NCBI GenBank assembly: GCA_009617715.1
Contig: VTFK01000465.1
Location: 124,001-188,000, forward strand
Origin: Plectrocnemia conspersa
Taxonomy: Eukaryota; Arthropoda; Insecta; Trichoptera; Polycentropodidae
DNA length: 64,000 nucleotides
Reading direction: 5' to 3'
Part shown: positions 35,581-48,547 of the stretch, in pieces
How the letters are laid out: each line of letters begins with the position of its first letter
Position numbering within the stretch: position 1 is the stretch's first letter
Notes under the pieces: model-generated
The model's database searches: none
Seen by the model: only the letters and a program-made list of their open reading frames with translations
What the model was told of the DNA's origin: nothing
Program-made: the position numbers and the translations under genes

Positions 35581-37500
35581 AATGCATGCATGTTTTGAGA
35601 TAATAGATTTTGTTATTTGTGTTTCAGAATATTAATGAATTAATTAATTCATGGGTATAATCACCATCCATCAATGTCAGTTTATTAAGTGGTAGGAGTA
35701 TTGCAGATCACGTAGTAGAGTTTGCCATTTTTTGCTTTTTTTGAGTTTTGGTCAATTTTTGATATTTAGTCGGCATAGGATAACTTCTATACAATAATAT
35801 TTTTTGAGCTTTTAGATTGAAAAGGTGCCAAAAATCTAGTTAACAGTTTATAATATAAACATATATAAATTACAACGTGTATAGAAAAATGTAGATGCTA
35901 ATATTAGGCGGTGGATTTGGAATGGCAGGTCTTAAAAGATTATTTTCGACTGTCATGTCTATAGAGAAGCTGAGATTCGTTTCCACTTTGTGATAAAGTG
36001 TCACATATTTTAAAATACTGGTTCAAAACAGCTCTGGCAACTCGCAGATGGGTATGATTTGCGAAACAATTGCACCGCTTCCTAGACACACTCACAAAAT
36101 TGTCTATATGGCCTTTCCTGCAATCGGTAACCGAAGGGTACAAAAACAACGTATTATCTAGCGCGCGTCTTTTCCAAGCAAAGAGTAGTGTTTTCTGCGG
36201 TATATAAAATATGCAATTAGCTTGTCCGTACAATATTTATAATTAATAACGCAATTGTTTTCTCCAGAGATATTTTTTTCATTGTTGTGTGAAATACTTT
36301 ATGGTCTTACTTTTGGGACGTATTGATTGTTTGAAATGGTCGTTAGAATTACCTCCGAATTTTAAAAATTATGAAGGTGTTTAAAAAACATTTTATAAGA
36401 TTTATTTCGTATTTCACTTAAAACTCTGTAACTCAGCTAAGTTTTGGTTATTCAATAGTAAAAACGTAGTTTTAGTAGAAATAATGCTCTCAAAACTGTT
36501 TTTAGCGAAAGCAACTGATTCAAAAATATTTGAGTGTATTTTTACTTGAAGATTTACATGTTTTAAAATAACTTTTTTTCGCTGTGCTATTAGAAATTGC
36601 ACATCTATTTACAAAAAAATAGTAGTGTAAATAATATAAAGAGCACTTCTAAAATTTATGAATGGTTTAAGATGAGTCATTTATAATATTTATGAAGCGT
36701 TTAAGAAGAATTTATTGCCCGCAATTCACCGCCAGCAATTAATCGCAAGCAGTTACCCGCCGCGTCAATTTATAAACTACATATAATCGCTTGTATATTT
36801 TACCGTTTAAAAGCAATGCTTGTTCTGAAAGAACTGGATTATCCACGCAGTGAATAAATAAAATTTCACTGATGTTGAACAGTGAAATTATAAATCATTT
36901 ATTTGATACATTTTAACTAGCCTAGTTATTAAAATTATATTCAAACCACTGAAAATATAACTTTACTGTTACAGCTACAAAACGTTCATTTGATGTTCAA
37001 ACCCACATCTCATATAATGAAAATTCTAAAACCAGTTATAGTTTTTTAACTTTTATTAGAAAAATTCGTTATAGTATGGTTTGGGTTTAAATAGAAAATG
37101 GACGTTTTACAACTGTAAAATAATATGTTCTAAGGCTACTCTTCAAAGAAAATAAAAAATAATAAAATTGTGGTTATTATGTTATTAAAATTAATGTAGA
37201 AATTATATAAGTTTATACAAAAAGTACAGTAAAACTAGGAATTTAAACTAATTTTACTGAAATGATTTATAAAGATAAGTGATTGTAAGGAAACACTTTT
37301 TTTCTGGTTGCTTGTTTTAAAACATTAATTTATTTACTCGTCACAAATGCGTAATAATTTTATTCTCTTTAAAAGTAATTGAGAAAAGTCTTGTATACAT
37401 ATTACCTAAATAAAGACCATCAGAAGTAATTATGTACTGTAATATCTCATAGACCATTATTAAAATAATAATATATTTTTATAAAAGATGTTGCTCAACA
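35581..37500. other. AT-rich non-coding stretch
   Basis: No gene could be supported. At 36,718-36,770 a run of related short phrases (CCCGCAATTCACC, CCAGCAATTAATC, GCAAGCAGTTACC) forms a degenerate ~13-bp tandem array. Confidence 0.45.
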
Positions 37501-37738
37501 CAATTGCAAACCCAAAATTGAGCTGCGAGAAAAATTGCAGATGGAATGGATAAAATTGTCCCCGTTCACCCACTAGTCATTATTTGACAGTATGCCAAAA
37601 AGGGTTGCAGCTGTAAGGGTGGGCCTAATATATATTAAAAATAAGCTTACAGTTATCATTTACTTACAGATATTTTCCCGATTTTTAAGATACAACACAT
37701 TTATTAGGGTGCACCATTATTATGGCCAAGCCTGTATA
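37501..37738 (+). mobile_element. Tc1-like transposon 3' remnant
   Basis: From 37,523 the plus strand reads LREKLQMEWIKLSPFTH, stop, SLFDSMPKRVAAVRVG. This matches the conserved C-terminus of Tc1 transposases (LxExIxxEWxxIPxExxxxLVxSMPxRxxAVIxxxG). A TAG replaces one residue in the middle. About 85 bp further on, GGTGCACCATTATTATGGCC then AAGCCTGTA (37,708-37,736) looks like the right terminal inverted repeat, followed by TATATA as a possible TA target. The rest of the transposase and the left end are missing, so only the 3' end of the element survives. Confidence 0.72.
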
Positions 37739-39960
37739 TATGTGCATACATAAATTTTACCCTAACGAGATTAGTTCATGGTTTTATTATAGTTTTAAAC
37801 CTCATGAAATATTGTATATATAATTTTATTGGGTAATTCTGTACAAGGAATATGAAATTAGGTTAATTAAATCGCTATCTAAAAATCTGAAGTGTTCAAT
37901 ATTCTGTATCGCATACATGAGATTGTAAATTCTTGCGCTTTTGTGTCTTTGAAACCTTGAGAATTTAGTAAAGAATTTTCTCTAGGGATTAACTAGTCAG
38001 TTAGTTTAAAAAGTTTAAATAAATAATACTAATACAAGATAATAAATATATTTTATAGCAAAAAACGCTAAAAGTATTTACATATTTTTCATGTAAATAT
38101 TTTTAATATATTATATAGCGGTCTAAAAAATATCTTGAATTTTTTTATAAGCAGCACGGAAATACTTATAAAACTTATAGTCCTATTTTATATATGTATA
38201 CATTTTTTTAGTATTTACTTAAATAATAAACATGACAAAATATAATCTGTTGCTTAAAGTGAAAATAATATTAATATAATCTTTGCAGAACTTGCAACAC
38301 AAATTTCTCTACTAACAAAACAGGGGAATTTATATTTCTTCATTTTGCGTTGTTTTCAACAACGCGCGGATAACTTACAACGGAGAATTTTTAATATTTG
38401 CAACCATAAAGTAACTGAAACAGTTTTTTAACTTTGTTCTACTATACCCGTTGAATATAAGATATATAACATTATATAAAACTTTCTAACCGGTCATTTT
38501 CAATATAGTATATAATATAAAGATTGTTAATTATAAACTTTTTAATCAATATGAATGTTTTTAACAAAGTTTTAAACATCTCGCAGAACTTCGCAGATGG
38601 ATATATAATATTAATACACAAAATTTGTGCCGGAGTATTACGCGCTCAAGGTTAAAAAGTTTGTTAATAAATTTGATACAAAATTATATCATTTGTATGA
38701 ATAAATATATTTATTTTATTAATACATAAATAAAAGTTTGGAAGTAATCGATATTTACCACTTATTTGCGTTGGTTATCTAAATATACCATACACTGTGT
38801 CCACCTCTAATGCCCACTATAAATTCGAGGTCCCAACGGGGGCACAAGAAGGACATACGAGGGTCTTAAGCGGAAACAATGTGTTTCAGAGAGAAAAGTA
38901 CAAAAAAAAAGGAAAAGAAAACCGCCGTGTACGAGAACGGTAATGTTAAATTAATTTTGGTACGGAGCTAAATTTTAATACGACCCTTCTGGAAAACACA
39001 AAAAAACTAAACAGCCACCCAACGTGTCGTAATAAAAGAAAACGCGCGTATTTTGTTGCGATTATTATGCTCACCCGGTAGAGATTTTTATTCGCGTTAC
39101 GTCACTAATCGGTCCATTATACGAAATTTATATCGCGTCATAAAGAGCAAAGTGGCTCCCCTGCATTATAACGTAATTTCGCGTAACAATTCGGCACACG
39201 ATTTCGGGGAAGATGTTAGCTGTGGGGGGTAAAAATTCGATGTGTTGTTGTTGTTGTGTTACAAAACTGCTATGTGTCGCGCTCACAAAGGAGGAATGCT
39301 CGTATCGAGACCAGAATTGCTGTTCGTAAAAGTATTTTAGTGGTCGGTGCTTTATAAGAACAGAAATGCTGGCAGGAATGCGAGGCTGGATGTAGTCATT
39401 ACTATAACACTTGGAGGGATGTGAACAGTTATGCTATACGAAAACGTTCAAAACCGACGCGAGGAGAACCCCGAGAATGCCTACTATTTGATGTATGCAG
39501 AAAAAACTTCGCAATCGCTTTGGCAAAGCTAAATTGACGCATGAATGTGCAAAACGGAAGCAATACGATTCCAGAACATTTTAAGAGTTCATCACGCATT
39601 TTGAAGTTAGTAAAAAGTATAAATTTACAATTCAAATTCAAAATTCACCCTATAACTATTGTATTGTACAAGCTACAGTTTTATTAAGGTTAATGCACAC
39701 CAATATAACATGCATGATAGTGATTATAAATCAGTACTTCGTAAGTATGTATATGCAAAGATAAAAAATGTATTGATTCACTAGCTTTATAGGTTTGAAT
39801 TCAATATTATTAATTTTATTATTCCTGTTATTACAAATATATTTCAAAACTTGACTATATACATATTTTTTTTGTAAATTGGTCTTCACGTAATCAATCG
39901 TTAGCACGTCTATGTTCAGTACAAGATTACTAATTGTATACATGTAATATTTTAATTTAA
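37739..39960. other. Non-coding stretch with a GC-richer island at 38.8-39.4 kb
   Basis: The island (38,790-39,420) is dense in unique, CpG-containing sequence and includes a (GTT)n microsatellite at about 39,243-39,258. No exon is recognised. The flanks are A/T-rich, with no feature. Confidence 0.45.
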
Positions 39961-41650
39961 TTTTTTTTTTTTTTTTTAGATTAAATTAAGTCCATCGTGG
40001 CCTAACAGGTTACCCCAATGCGCCACGATGGTCGAAAACAAATTTTAATTTTAATAAAAACCAACAAAAAATTATAAAATATCAAAATTAAATGATACAA
40101 ACTGGATCAGCTCATCGTAGCTAACATTCATCGTAGCTAAGGAGCCGGAACATTAAATAAGTCAATATGTAATGCCAGCAAAACTGGAATTCCTCAAGAA
40201 GAATAGCTGGATTGTCGACAGCACCTTTTAGTAATTTGGATGGCGACATACAGCTATAGGCGAGTCGGAATCATTTCCCAAAAAAAAAAAGCGCTCCTAA
40301 AAAAAAAAAAGTGGGATATATGTACGGATAATAACCAATTGTCCTTTTGTAACGGTATCTTAAATACCTTTTTTGAATTTTTTTCACTAAAAGGGAATAT
40401 TTGGCTATTCGGGGATTCCAAATTATAGATCCCGATTCAAAAATGCTACGAACTAAGGTGTCATAGAGGATGCGAATAACTGACGGATCGTCAAAGTGAA
40501 AGGCATTTCTCATAACAAAGTCGAGCATCTTGGAAGATTTATCAGAGACGTCGTGTATGTGTAGAGAGAATCTCCATTTGCTCTCGAAAGTGATTCCGAG
40601 ATCTTTAGTGGAAGTTTCTCTAGTCAAAATGTTACCACCGAGATGGTAGAAATAAGCTGATGGCGAACGGGATCGAGAAAATGACACAGTATGGCACTTT
40701 CCGACACTAAAGGGCAGACATTTAACGGAAGCCCATCTCCACAGAGAGTCTAAATCACTTTGTAGAGAGAAGGAGTCCACAACAGATCGAATGCATTTAT
40801 ATAATTTTAAATCATCTGCGTACAGAAGAAAACTTGAATTTGTAATTGCTGTATTTATGTTAATAAATAACACAAAAAGCAGAGGGCATAGATTGGATCT
40901 TTGACGAGCACCCGAAGGGGTAAAATATTCTTTCGACAATCGGCCACCATAGGTTACAAACTCTACGATTGCTTAAATAACTCGAGAATAACCGAGTTAA
41001 ATTATCCGAGCAACCGAGGTTCGACAATTTTTTTAATAATAACCTATGACAAACATTGTCAAAGGCTTTCTCAAAATCTGTATACACGATGTCTACTTGG
41101 ATTCCCGCATCGAGAGAAGTTGTCACCGTTTTGGTGAACGACAGAAGGTTAATAACAGTGGAACAGGCAGAACGAAACCTGTGCTGTTGGTCTAACAAAA
41201 CTTGCCGAAAGTGAGATAAATTTATGAATAATTATTTCAAATAATTTAGCAGGAGCTGACAACGCTGCTACTGGTCTATAATTCTTTATATATAATTTGT
41301 CACATTTTTTATAAATAGGGGTGACTTTTGTGCATTTCCATAGATCAGGAAATGATGATGTTTTGAGAATCAGATCATAAATACATTTTAGAGGAGCAGC
41401 AAAACTGACTTCGCAACCCTTTAAAATAAAATCGGGAATTAAATCAGGTCCAGAAGAACGCCCTGTCTTTATTTTTTAAATCCGTATTTAAGATCTGAGT
41501 GCTCAGTTTCTTTGATGATCAGTATTGAAGACCAAAAACATAAAGAAGGAAGCGACTGAGCAGAAGGCGAAAAATATTCCTCGAAAACAAAACGAAAATA
41601 TTGCGCAAAACCGTCAGCAAATATAGGTATGTTATATAAACCATAATCAG
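39961..41650 (-). mobile_element. Jockey-group LINE, 5'-truncated, with poly(A) tail
   Basis: Best copy of the dominant LINE family. Seventeen T at 39,961-39,977 are the minus-strand poly(A) tail. Read right to left: FADGFAQYFRFVFEEYF at about 41,630-41,580 (start of the RT region), GPDLIPDFILKGCE (about 41,450), PDLWKCTKVTPIYKKCDK and NYRPVAALSAPAKLFE, then after a frameshift QHRFRSACSTVINLLSF and YTDFEKAFDNVCH (motif A). Motif B is damaged (SGARQRSNLCPLLF in place of xGVPQGSxLxPLLF). Motif C is LLYADDLKLY. A thumb with SKMLDFVMRNAFHFDDPSVI and GSIIWNP follows. The open pieces are 40,860-41,198 and 40,271-40,939 (222 codons). The 3' region holds a 9-bp hairpin (CCATCGTGG/CCACGATGG) and a duplicated CATCGTAGCTAA. 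The endonuclease and ORF1 are absent. Confidence 0.9.
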
Positions 41651-43794
41651 GAATATAATAAAAATAAAAAGCAATATGGCAAAATTCTTCTAAAATAAAA
41701 AAATACTTTCAAAAGTAACGGCAGATTCTTAATTAAGCGTATAATTTCACAATATTTATTTATTAAGGATTTGCTATTTATAAAGAGTAAACGATAATGA
41801 CAAAATATAATTGATCATTAGTTATGCGCGATACTACAAAATTTTAAAGCGACATAACTTATGTAAAATATATTATTTAATTAACATCGTTTTAATGCTG
41901 TGTCAGCGCAACACGATAATCGTAATTGGCTATCATTTCGAATGTTCCCATTTGTCCCAGTTTCTCTTCCAACGTCCTCCGGTACATTTTTGCAACGTAT
42001 GTACGTACACACACGCGAAACCGGCGTACGTGCAAGAAAAAAATAGAGATAGACATTATTTTAGGTCATGGTGAACCCCAAAGAAGGCACTTTGGGTTTT
42101 TCGGTTAAGAAAATTGATTCTACATACTCGGCCAAAAGCACGCACTGGATCTCATAAGGTCTTGTGATTGGATCGTGTAAAATGATTACCTCTGAAATGT
42201 GGGAGTTTACCAGAGAATTTGTACATTTTGGCGAAATAAAAGAGGTGGACGGAGACCGTTTCGGCTGCTGCGTACGAGAAAAACCCGATTTAAAAATAAT
42301 TATTAGATTATGCGATGGGCGTTACCACAGTTCTTCATAGGCGTAGAATACAACAACCAATCGCAAACTGATTATAAATATAGATTCTTAATAATGTTAG
42401 AGCAAACGAGAGAGAAGATATTCTCAATATCTTAAAACACATTTGTCTTTTGACATTTTAAATATCAATGAAAATATTATTAATAAAATAAATAAGCTTT
42501 CAGCTTTTTAGCCGATACATAATATAAGCAATTAAAATTAGAAATTGGGTAAAAGTGTCATCAATTTTTAAATTATTTATAATACAAATATTGCTATGTA
42601 CTGATTTAAAAAAATATTTTTAATGATTTTTAACTGTTTATATTTATTGTTGTTTTTAATATAATATATATAAACACATAAATACAGTTTAAAATATAAT
42701 TATTACTTTATCACTATCGATAAAAATTAAATACTTTATTAAAATAGAGGGTAACATAACTAATAAACTATACATCTGTAAATAATGTAAAATTTGATAG
42801 GGAGAATAAAAATTTAGTCATTGTTTTAGATTTAAAAATATAGGTATTTATATTATATACCTATATATATTGCGTTTTAAATATCAGAATAAATATATCG
42901 TTATGCTAATAAGTGAAAAATTGTAATATAAAGTAGGATAAAAAATATATATTGGGTATAAAAAAATGTGCTGTTTCCTAGCTCTTGCTGTAAAATAATT
43001 TTATTTTCGAAGCAATAAATGTGTGTGCAAAAAGATTTCGTAAGCTGCAAAACAGAGAAATAGGAATAGATTTAGATAAAAATAAATATGTATAATAAGC
43101 ATCAAAGATAAAGATCTTTTATATGTATGGCACTAGAATAAAGAGGATTTACGAACGGGTAGGTGTTCTATTTATTCGAATTATACTTAAGTATAATAAT
43201 GTCAGTCAAATTAAATTCGTAAAATATATATTGAAATCTTACGCAAGAATTTTCAGTATTGTTATTAAAGATTTTGGGTTTAGAGGTCAAAGGGATTTTT
43301 ATAAACGTAATATATATAAAAAACATATATTGAGCTTCATTAATAATAAAAGGGTAGACGGTTCACAAAAGCTCATCTCCTTAAAGAATATTGTCGTTGA
43401 AACTACTCTAAATCTTAACAAATTGTGCAGGTGATTGTGATTCCTAACAAATTTATTTAAAGTCCTAGTATTTGAATAAATATGGTTTTTGTAGATAAGA
43501 AGCATGTTTTTAAGAGAAGTTATCCATATATTGAGTAGTGAATAAATAATATTTTTAAAATATACAATTAAAGAAGATCAAAATAGTTTTAAAACGTCAT
43601 TTGCTCTGTGACTTAAAACGAAAAGTAGTTATTAAATATTATTTAGAAACATGTAAACATTTTGTGAACAAAGATTCATAATCAAACATGATTAAGAGCA
43701 ACATATTCTAGAGAGATCGTTAGTTTAGGAAAGTTATGGAACATAATGTTCCGAACCTTATAACATTACCAACAAATAATAAACAGCTTGATGA
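41651..43794. other. AT-rich non-coding stretch
   Basis: No host gene could be supported. A moderate-GC patch at 41,900-42,300 gives short open frames on the plus strand with no recognised domain. The minus strand of 43,299-43,505 reads RTLNKFVRNHNHLHNLLRFR, faintly like a LINE C-terminus, but the evidence is too thin to call. Confidence 0.45.
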
Positions 43795-44030
43795 TAATAT
43801 AAAGCGATCGTATACAATTTGTAACAAAGATTGTCAAAAGAGTGTTTCACCACTTCGGGGATTCCTCAAGGGTCCAACCTGGATCCTATGTTCTTCGCGT
43901 TATTTATTTATTACAAATTTAAATTTTATTTGATTTAGTTCCCAGCATTCTTGAATCAAAATATAAACTTTGAAATCCCCAAATAAGCAAATATCCACTT
44001 TTCCTTCAAGTCCATTTTTGAAGTTCACGT
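43795..44030 (+). mobile_element. Internally deleted LINE fragment, same family as 40 kb
   Basis: Two blocks of the 40-kb LINE family sit side by side. Block 1 (about 43,805-43,930) matches the coding strand across motif B and reads GIPQGSNLDPMFFALFI in the right frame, so it preserves the PQGS that the 40-kb copy has lost. Block 2 (about 43,945-44,020) matches the SIFESGSIIWNPRIAKYSLL region (here SILESKYKL, stop, NPQISKYPLF). Roughly 480 bp of the element, including YADD, are missing between them. The orientation is opposite to the 40-kb copy, 2 kb away. Confidence 0.8.
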
Positions 44031-47000
44031 GACAGGAAATGCACAATACTTATTTAAATTAAGGTTAATCAGAATTGCATGACAAACAAATTGCTGTGTT
44101 ATTTTTCTTGCTTTTCATCTTGAGGATTGTATGTTAACTGTCGTTGTATGGTAATAATGATTTAGACAGTTTTAAAGAGAGAAAAAATACAAAAAAATAT
44201 AGCTTGATTCATATTCACGCTTTTTAATAAATAAATGATTTATGTGAGATGTGTACTAAGCTCAGATGCTTGCGTTTAATCTAGAAAATTGATCGAGAGC
44301 GGTGGTGTAGGGCAGACATGATCTGTAGCAGCGCATTTTCAGGCTTTCATTGCCGATGTTTCTATCGTCCCCTTTATTTTAATGTTGGATTTGCAAACCG
44401 AGAACGCGATTTTTGGAATGACACGTGCAAATAAAACGACAATTATCCCAGCGCGAGTTACAAACAACGAGCGCCAGGGGCAAAATTTTCATCTTCATTC
44501 GCGCCAAGTCATCACACCTCGCTCCTGGGTTTTGATGAAATATCCGTTATGCAAAGTGAACGGACGGGCGGGGGCGTCTGAGGCGGGATCTAAAAATTTA
44601 CCCTCAAAGGTGTATTCTTTTCGGGGGCAAATGTGAATTATTCAGTATACTCTTAGCCGGCTCTGGCGTCGACGTCGCAGGTGGGCCGGGAAGCGCCGAG
44701 CCACCAAAGTAATACCACTCATTACGGTTCATTACCTCGCCTTTGCCACTTTTTCTTAAGGACGCCCCTCCACTCCGCGCCAGCGACGCCACGCTTTATA
44801 CAAAAAAGGCACGAGCCAGCTAAATCTACCCCTAACGCCGCCCACATTCTTCCCTAATGACTTTATATCGTACCTCCTTGACGTGCCGAAATTGAATACT
44901 TGACGCAACTTATGCGCTTTTGCGGTTGCTCCTTTCGATATTAAAAATTACAAGGTAGCCAGAAAAGTGTTCATCGGTGTATGCATGTTAAATATATAGT
45001 CAATATTTGTATAATAAAAACTTATAAAAGCAGAAAATATGTATTATACACATACATATTATAATTAGGGCTTGGATTTTTTGTGTAAACGGTTCACAGA
45101 CCCTATACCTGTACTAGAATAACAATGAAGCAAGCAAATAATTAACGCAGCTTAATGACGAAAGAATATAAGAGGAGGATCCGGCACAAACCATGTATAA
45201 AATAAATACATAGCTATGTAAATATATCTCACTAGTATTTTGCGTGTACATTTATGTAAAAAAAGGGATAGCGAGCATCGGATGCAAGGTACTCTTTTAA
45301 GGCCAAAATTTTACATCGTAATCATTCTGTCATTAGTGAGCTGGTGGTATGCTATTACTGTTGTCAGAATAAAAATAATTTATCTCACAAACAGTGCATA
45401 ACAATAAAAATAAAATATACAGTGACAAAGTCAACCCTTTCAGCAAAATTATGTAATAAATCATATAGAAAGAAACGCCCGGAATTAAAACTTATTTATA
45501 TATGCCAATTGTCGTTTCTTCTACAATTTTTTGTTATATTATTATGCTTAGATTTCCGATATTTAAGTAACGATATTTTTATCTTATTAATTAATACAGC
45601 TGATTCGTCCCTAGTTTTATTCTCTTATTTTTTGCCATTTTATTTTTAGTTGTCAGTGTCTGTATTATTGATATTTATTATTTCATATATTACTGAAAAA
45701 TTAAAAAAATATTTTACACTAATTTTATGATCAGAGCACTTTAAAGAAATATAATTAATTTGATGGGTAATTGAAAAATTGGTTTAACTAGCAAAAACTC
45801 TCGTATGGTGAGCCCTAGCGTTTTGAAATTAGCTTATCATATTTTGTCTGGAATTTTTAGTTCAAATATACTATTTTAAGTACTCGATATTATCTAATCA
45901 TGAACAAGCTTTTAAATGTCCACTTAACTGTAGAGGATAAAACGCAATATAACATAAAATTAAATCTAATGATAGCAGTAAAATAATTAATAAAAATACG
46001 GAACATTTTTTATTTTAATGTTAAACAGTAACGTTTTATAATTTATTTAAAACCCTAATTAAAATTCAGCGCTCAAGAAAAATATCATATATTAAAAACA
46101 ATATATGTTGGTAGCATGGATTTTCATAAATTTAAATTATATAAAACAACCATTAATGATGGTTTTCCACTTATTTTATTTTTATGTAAATTAAAAAAAA
46201 TACTAATAATTTTATTATTTTTAATACAATACATATCATGATAATAACTCGATAAAACCATATTTAAAAAAATAATAATACACACCTTTTTAATATTCTC
46301 TTTCTATTACAAAAAAATATATAATGCCTCTGTATAAATCCTATACAAACAACACTTTATAACGAAGAGTTGAAAAGTTCTCGTTTCGCTCGCTGTGCTG
46401 TGTTATAATAATAATTTCTACGTTATATTATATTTTTTTATTCGCAGCCCGGCCCACAATAATTCGTCGTTGGAAAGGCCAAGAAAAAGAAGCTTTAGTT
46501 TGTCTTTTATGTCAGATCGTTAAAAAGTTTGAGTTTAGCTGAGAGGAATAATTTTCATGCACAAAAATCGAGATACGTGCCGAGTTCCAGACACAAATGT
46601 TTTTTCTTCGGCTTTCTAATTTCGCATCGTGCACGGCCTACTGAACTGAAACGCTACAACAATATCAAAATTTGTTTAGCTCATTAGAGTAAACGTTCCA
46701 ATAAAATAATTTCTTTTACACTGAAAAGAACAGGCATTGAAAAAAAAACATATTGGAGTAACACAAAGAGCTTAGCATTTAGTTCGTGTTTAGTGTCCAC
46801 CGTGGCGCGGTAGAATAATTGTTTTATTTCGCAATTCGCGATAAAAACAGAAATACCGACAAAAAAATTGGAATTGCGTAACAAGGGGGTGTGGATGAGC
46901 GCATTTTCTGTTAAGCCCGACAACAATGGCCGCGGCTCTCCCCTTTGTTTGGCTTTTCCGCAATAATAAAACACTAAATGAATTGAATGGAAAGTCATTT

Positions 47001-47904
47001 TGCTACAAAAGCCGAGCTGCGGCGCGGAGGCGGAAAAAAATCAAAGACTATAGCTGGGAGTGTACTGAAGAAGCTTTTAAATCTTATCAATCAATCAACG
47101 TTTACCCCCGAGCGAAGAAGATGAACGCGCTGCAAACGAGAAAAATAGACGCAAAGAAAAGTCACACCCTATAAAATGTATAATTTTCTTCCGCCATCGT
47201 TTGTCTAAATTTGCTCGGTGTTCGCCTGGCAGGTGAGTGAGATGTTAATGTTGTGGCAATCAATCCACGAGATTGCGTTGCTCCACAATAAATCCATTGG
47301 GAGTTAGATACACAAACATATATATAATGTCGCATTAATACAAATAGATAATGTATAGCTCAGAACATTATAAATAAGTTTTTCACAATAAGTGAGATTA
47401 TTGCTGACAATGCAAAATTCATTCGAAAAACGATATTTGCATCTACTTCTATAGATTACAGAAATAATTATTAGTCAAAATAAATCTACACTATAAATTA
47501 CAAAGTAGCTAAATAATATAATTTATTTTGCCTCGACTATAAATGAATAACAAAAACATTCGCTCAATTTAATATGAATTAAAATAAGAGAAGAATGGCC
47601 AATTGTATGTCGCATTATAACGAGCGGAGTAAAATAATTTGATATAAAGCATTATGTATAAGCACGTGTTACGAAACGATATAACTGGAAACAAAACCCA
47701 GATATAAAAACTTCCTATATAATAAAAATTATTAAACTATGTTTATTCACTCTTTTAAAGGTAGCAAATTTCTTGTAGTTATAACTGTCGGCAATACAAG
47801 TAGTATTTCTGTTTTTTAATTAGACATTTTTTATGATGTGAATATAAATAGAAAAACATATATTATATGCACAACCACGCTTTATTTTAAAAATTAAAAA
47901 ATTA
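44031..47904. other. Non-coding stretch with two GC-richer islands
   Basis: Islands at 44,290-44,930 and 46,380-47,260 are CpG-containing and non-repetitive. Open frames inside them (44,382-44,636 +, 44,604-44,792 -, 46,926-47,174 +, 46,684-46,998 -) lie on both strands and show no domain. A perfect splice donor consensus CAG|GTGAGT is at 47,233, at the right edge of the second island, but no frame is tied to it. Between the islands the DNA is low-complexity A/T. Confidence 0.45.
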
Positions 47905-47970
47905 TCAAGATTCATATAGGATTTGAACCCATGTCTTTTAGGTGTTATCCATTAAACCACTAATCATGCT
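47905..47970 (-). repeat. tRNA-like relic (pseudo-tRNA or SINE head)
   Basis: On the minus strand, TAGTGGTTTAATGG (47,962-47,949) matches the RNA polymerase III A box and GGTTCAAATCC (47,929-47,919) matches the B box. They are only about 19 bases apart, less than in an intact tRNA, because the anticodon arm is shortened (GATAACACCTAAAAGACATG). The acceptor-stem halves do not pair well. It is therefore a decayed tRNA-derived sequence, either a lone pseudogene or the head of an old SINE, and not a functional tRNA gene. No isotype can be assigned. Confidence 0.6.
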
Positions 47971-48509
47971 AGTTATTCATATAAAAAATAAATGGCAAAA
48001 TATTTCAAGGGTTATACTAAATATAAATTTTCACGATAAATAAATAAAGTCAGAAATATATTAATAAATTAAATATGGTCAGTTTATTATTCAACTTAAA
48101 TAATATAACTGCGTAAAAAACCTCTTAGGGGAGTAAACTTATTAACGAACAGTTCAGATTCCGCGAAAACAACTCGACGATATCAATTTATATAGTAGTT
48201 GGACGGTGATCTTTGACTATATGCTGTATTAAATACGCTTATAACTAAAAAGTATAAGCACTAATATTTATTTTAAACTATCGTTTCTTTGTAAAATCGT
48301 AAAATAATTAAAACACATATATTAAGAGGTAGACAATAAAATTAATCGAAGTAAAACTGAGTCGATTATATTTGCAAAGCGTAAACGAGAATTTCCAACG
48401 CATCTTCAAATTTTACATGGTAGAAGCTTATAATAAAAATAATATAAACATATACTTGTCTTAGATTGTAACCTTGAATTATTAAAAAAATATCAAACCA
48501 CCATTTTTC

Positions 48510-48547
48510 ACGTTGCTGGGACAAACCAGGATTTGTCCCAGCAACGT
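48510..48547. repeat. Perfect 16-bp hairpin
   Basis: ACGTTGCTGGGACAAA (48,510-48,525) and its exact complement (48,532-48,547) flank a 6-nt loop (CCAGGA). The arms are 50 per cent GC in a region near 20 per cent GC. No target-site duplication is seen. Confidence 0.72.

Noticed and set aside
43299..43505. Possible LINE C-terminal peptide on the minus strand
   Set aside because: Only a faint resemblance (RTLNKFVRNHNHLHNLLRFR) with no RT motif nearby.
46926..47174. 82-codon plus-strand frame beginning MAAALPFVWLF
   Set aside because: The start looks hydrophobic, but the rest is an R/K-rich run in a GC-richer island with a competing minus-strand frame. There is no donor in frame and no known family.
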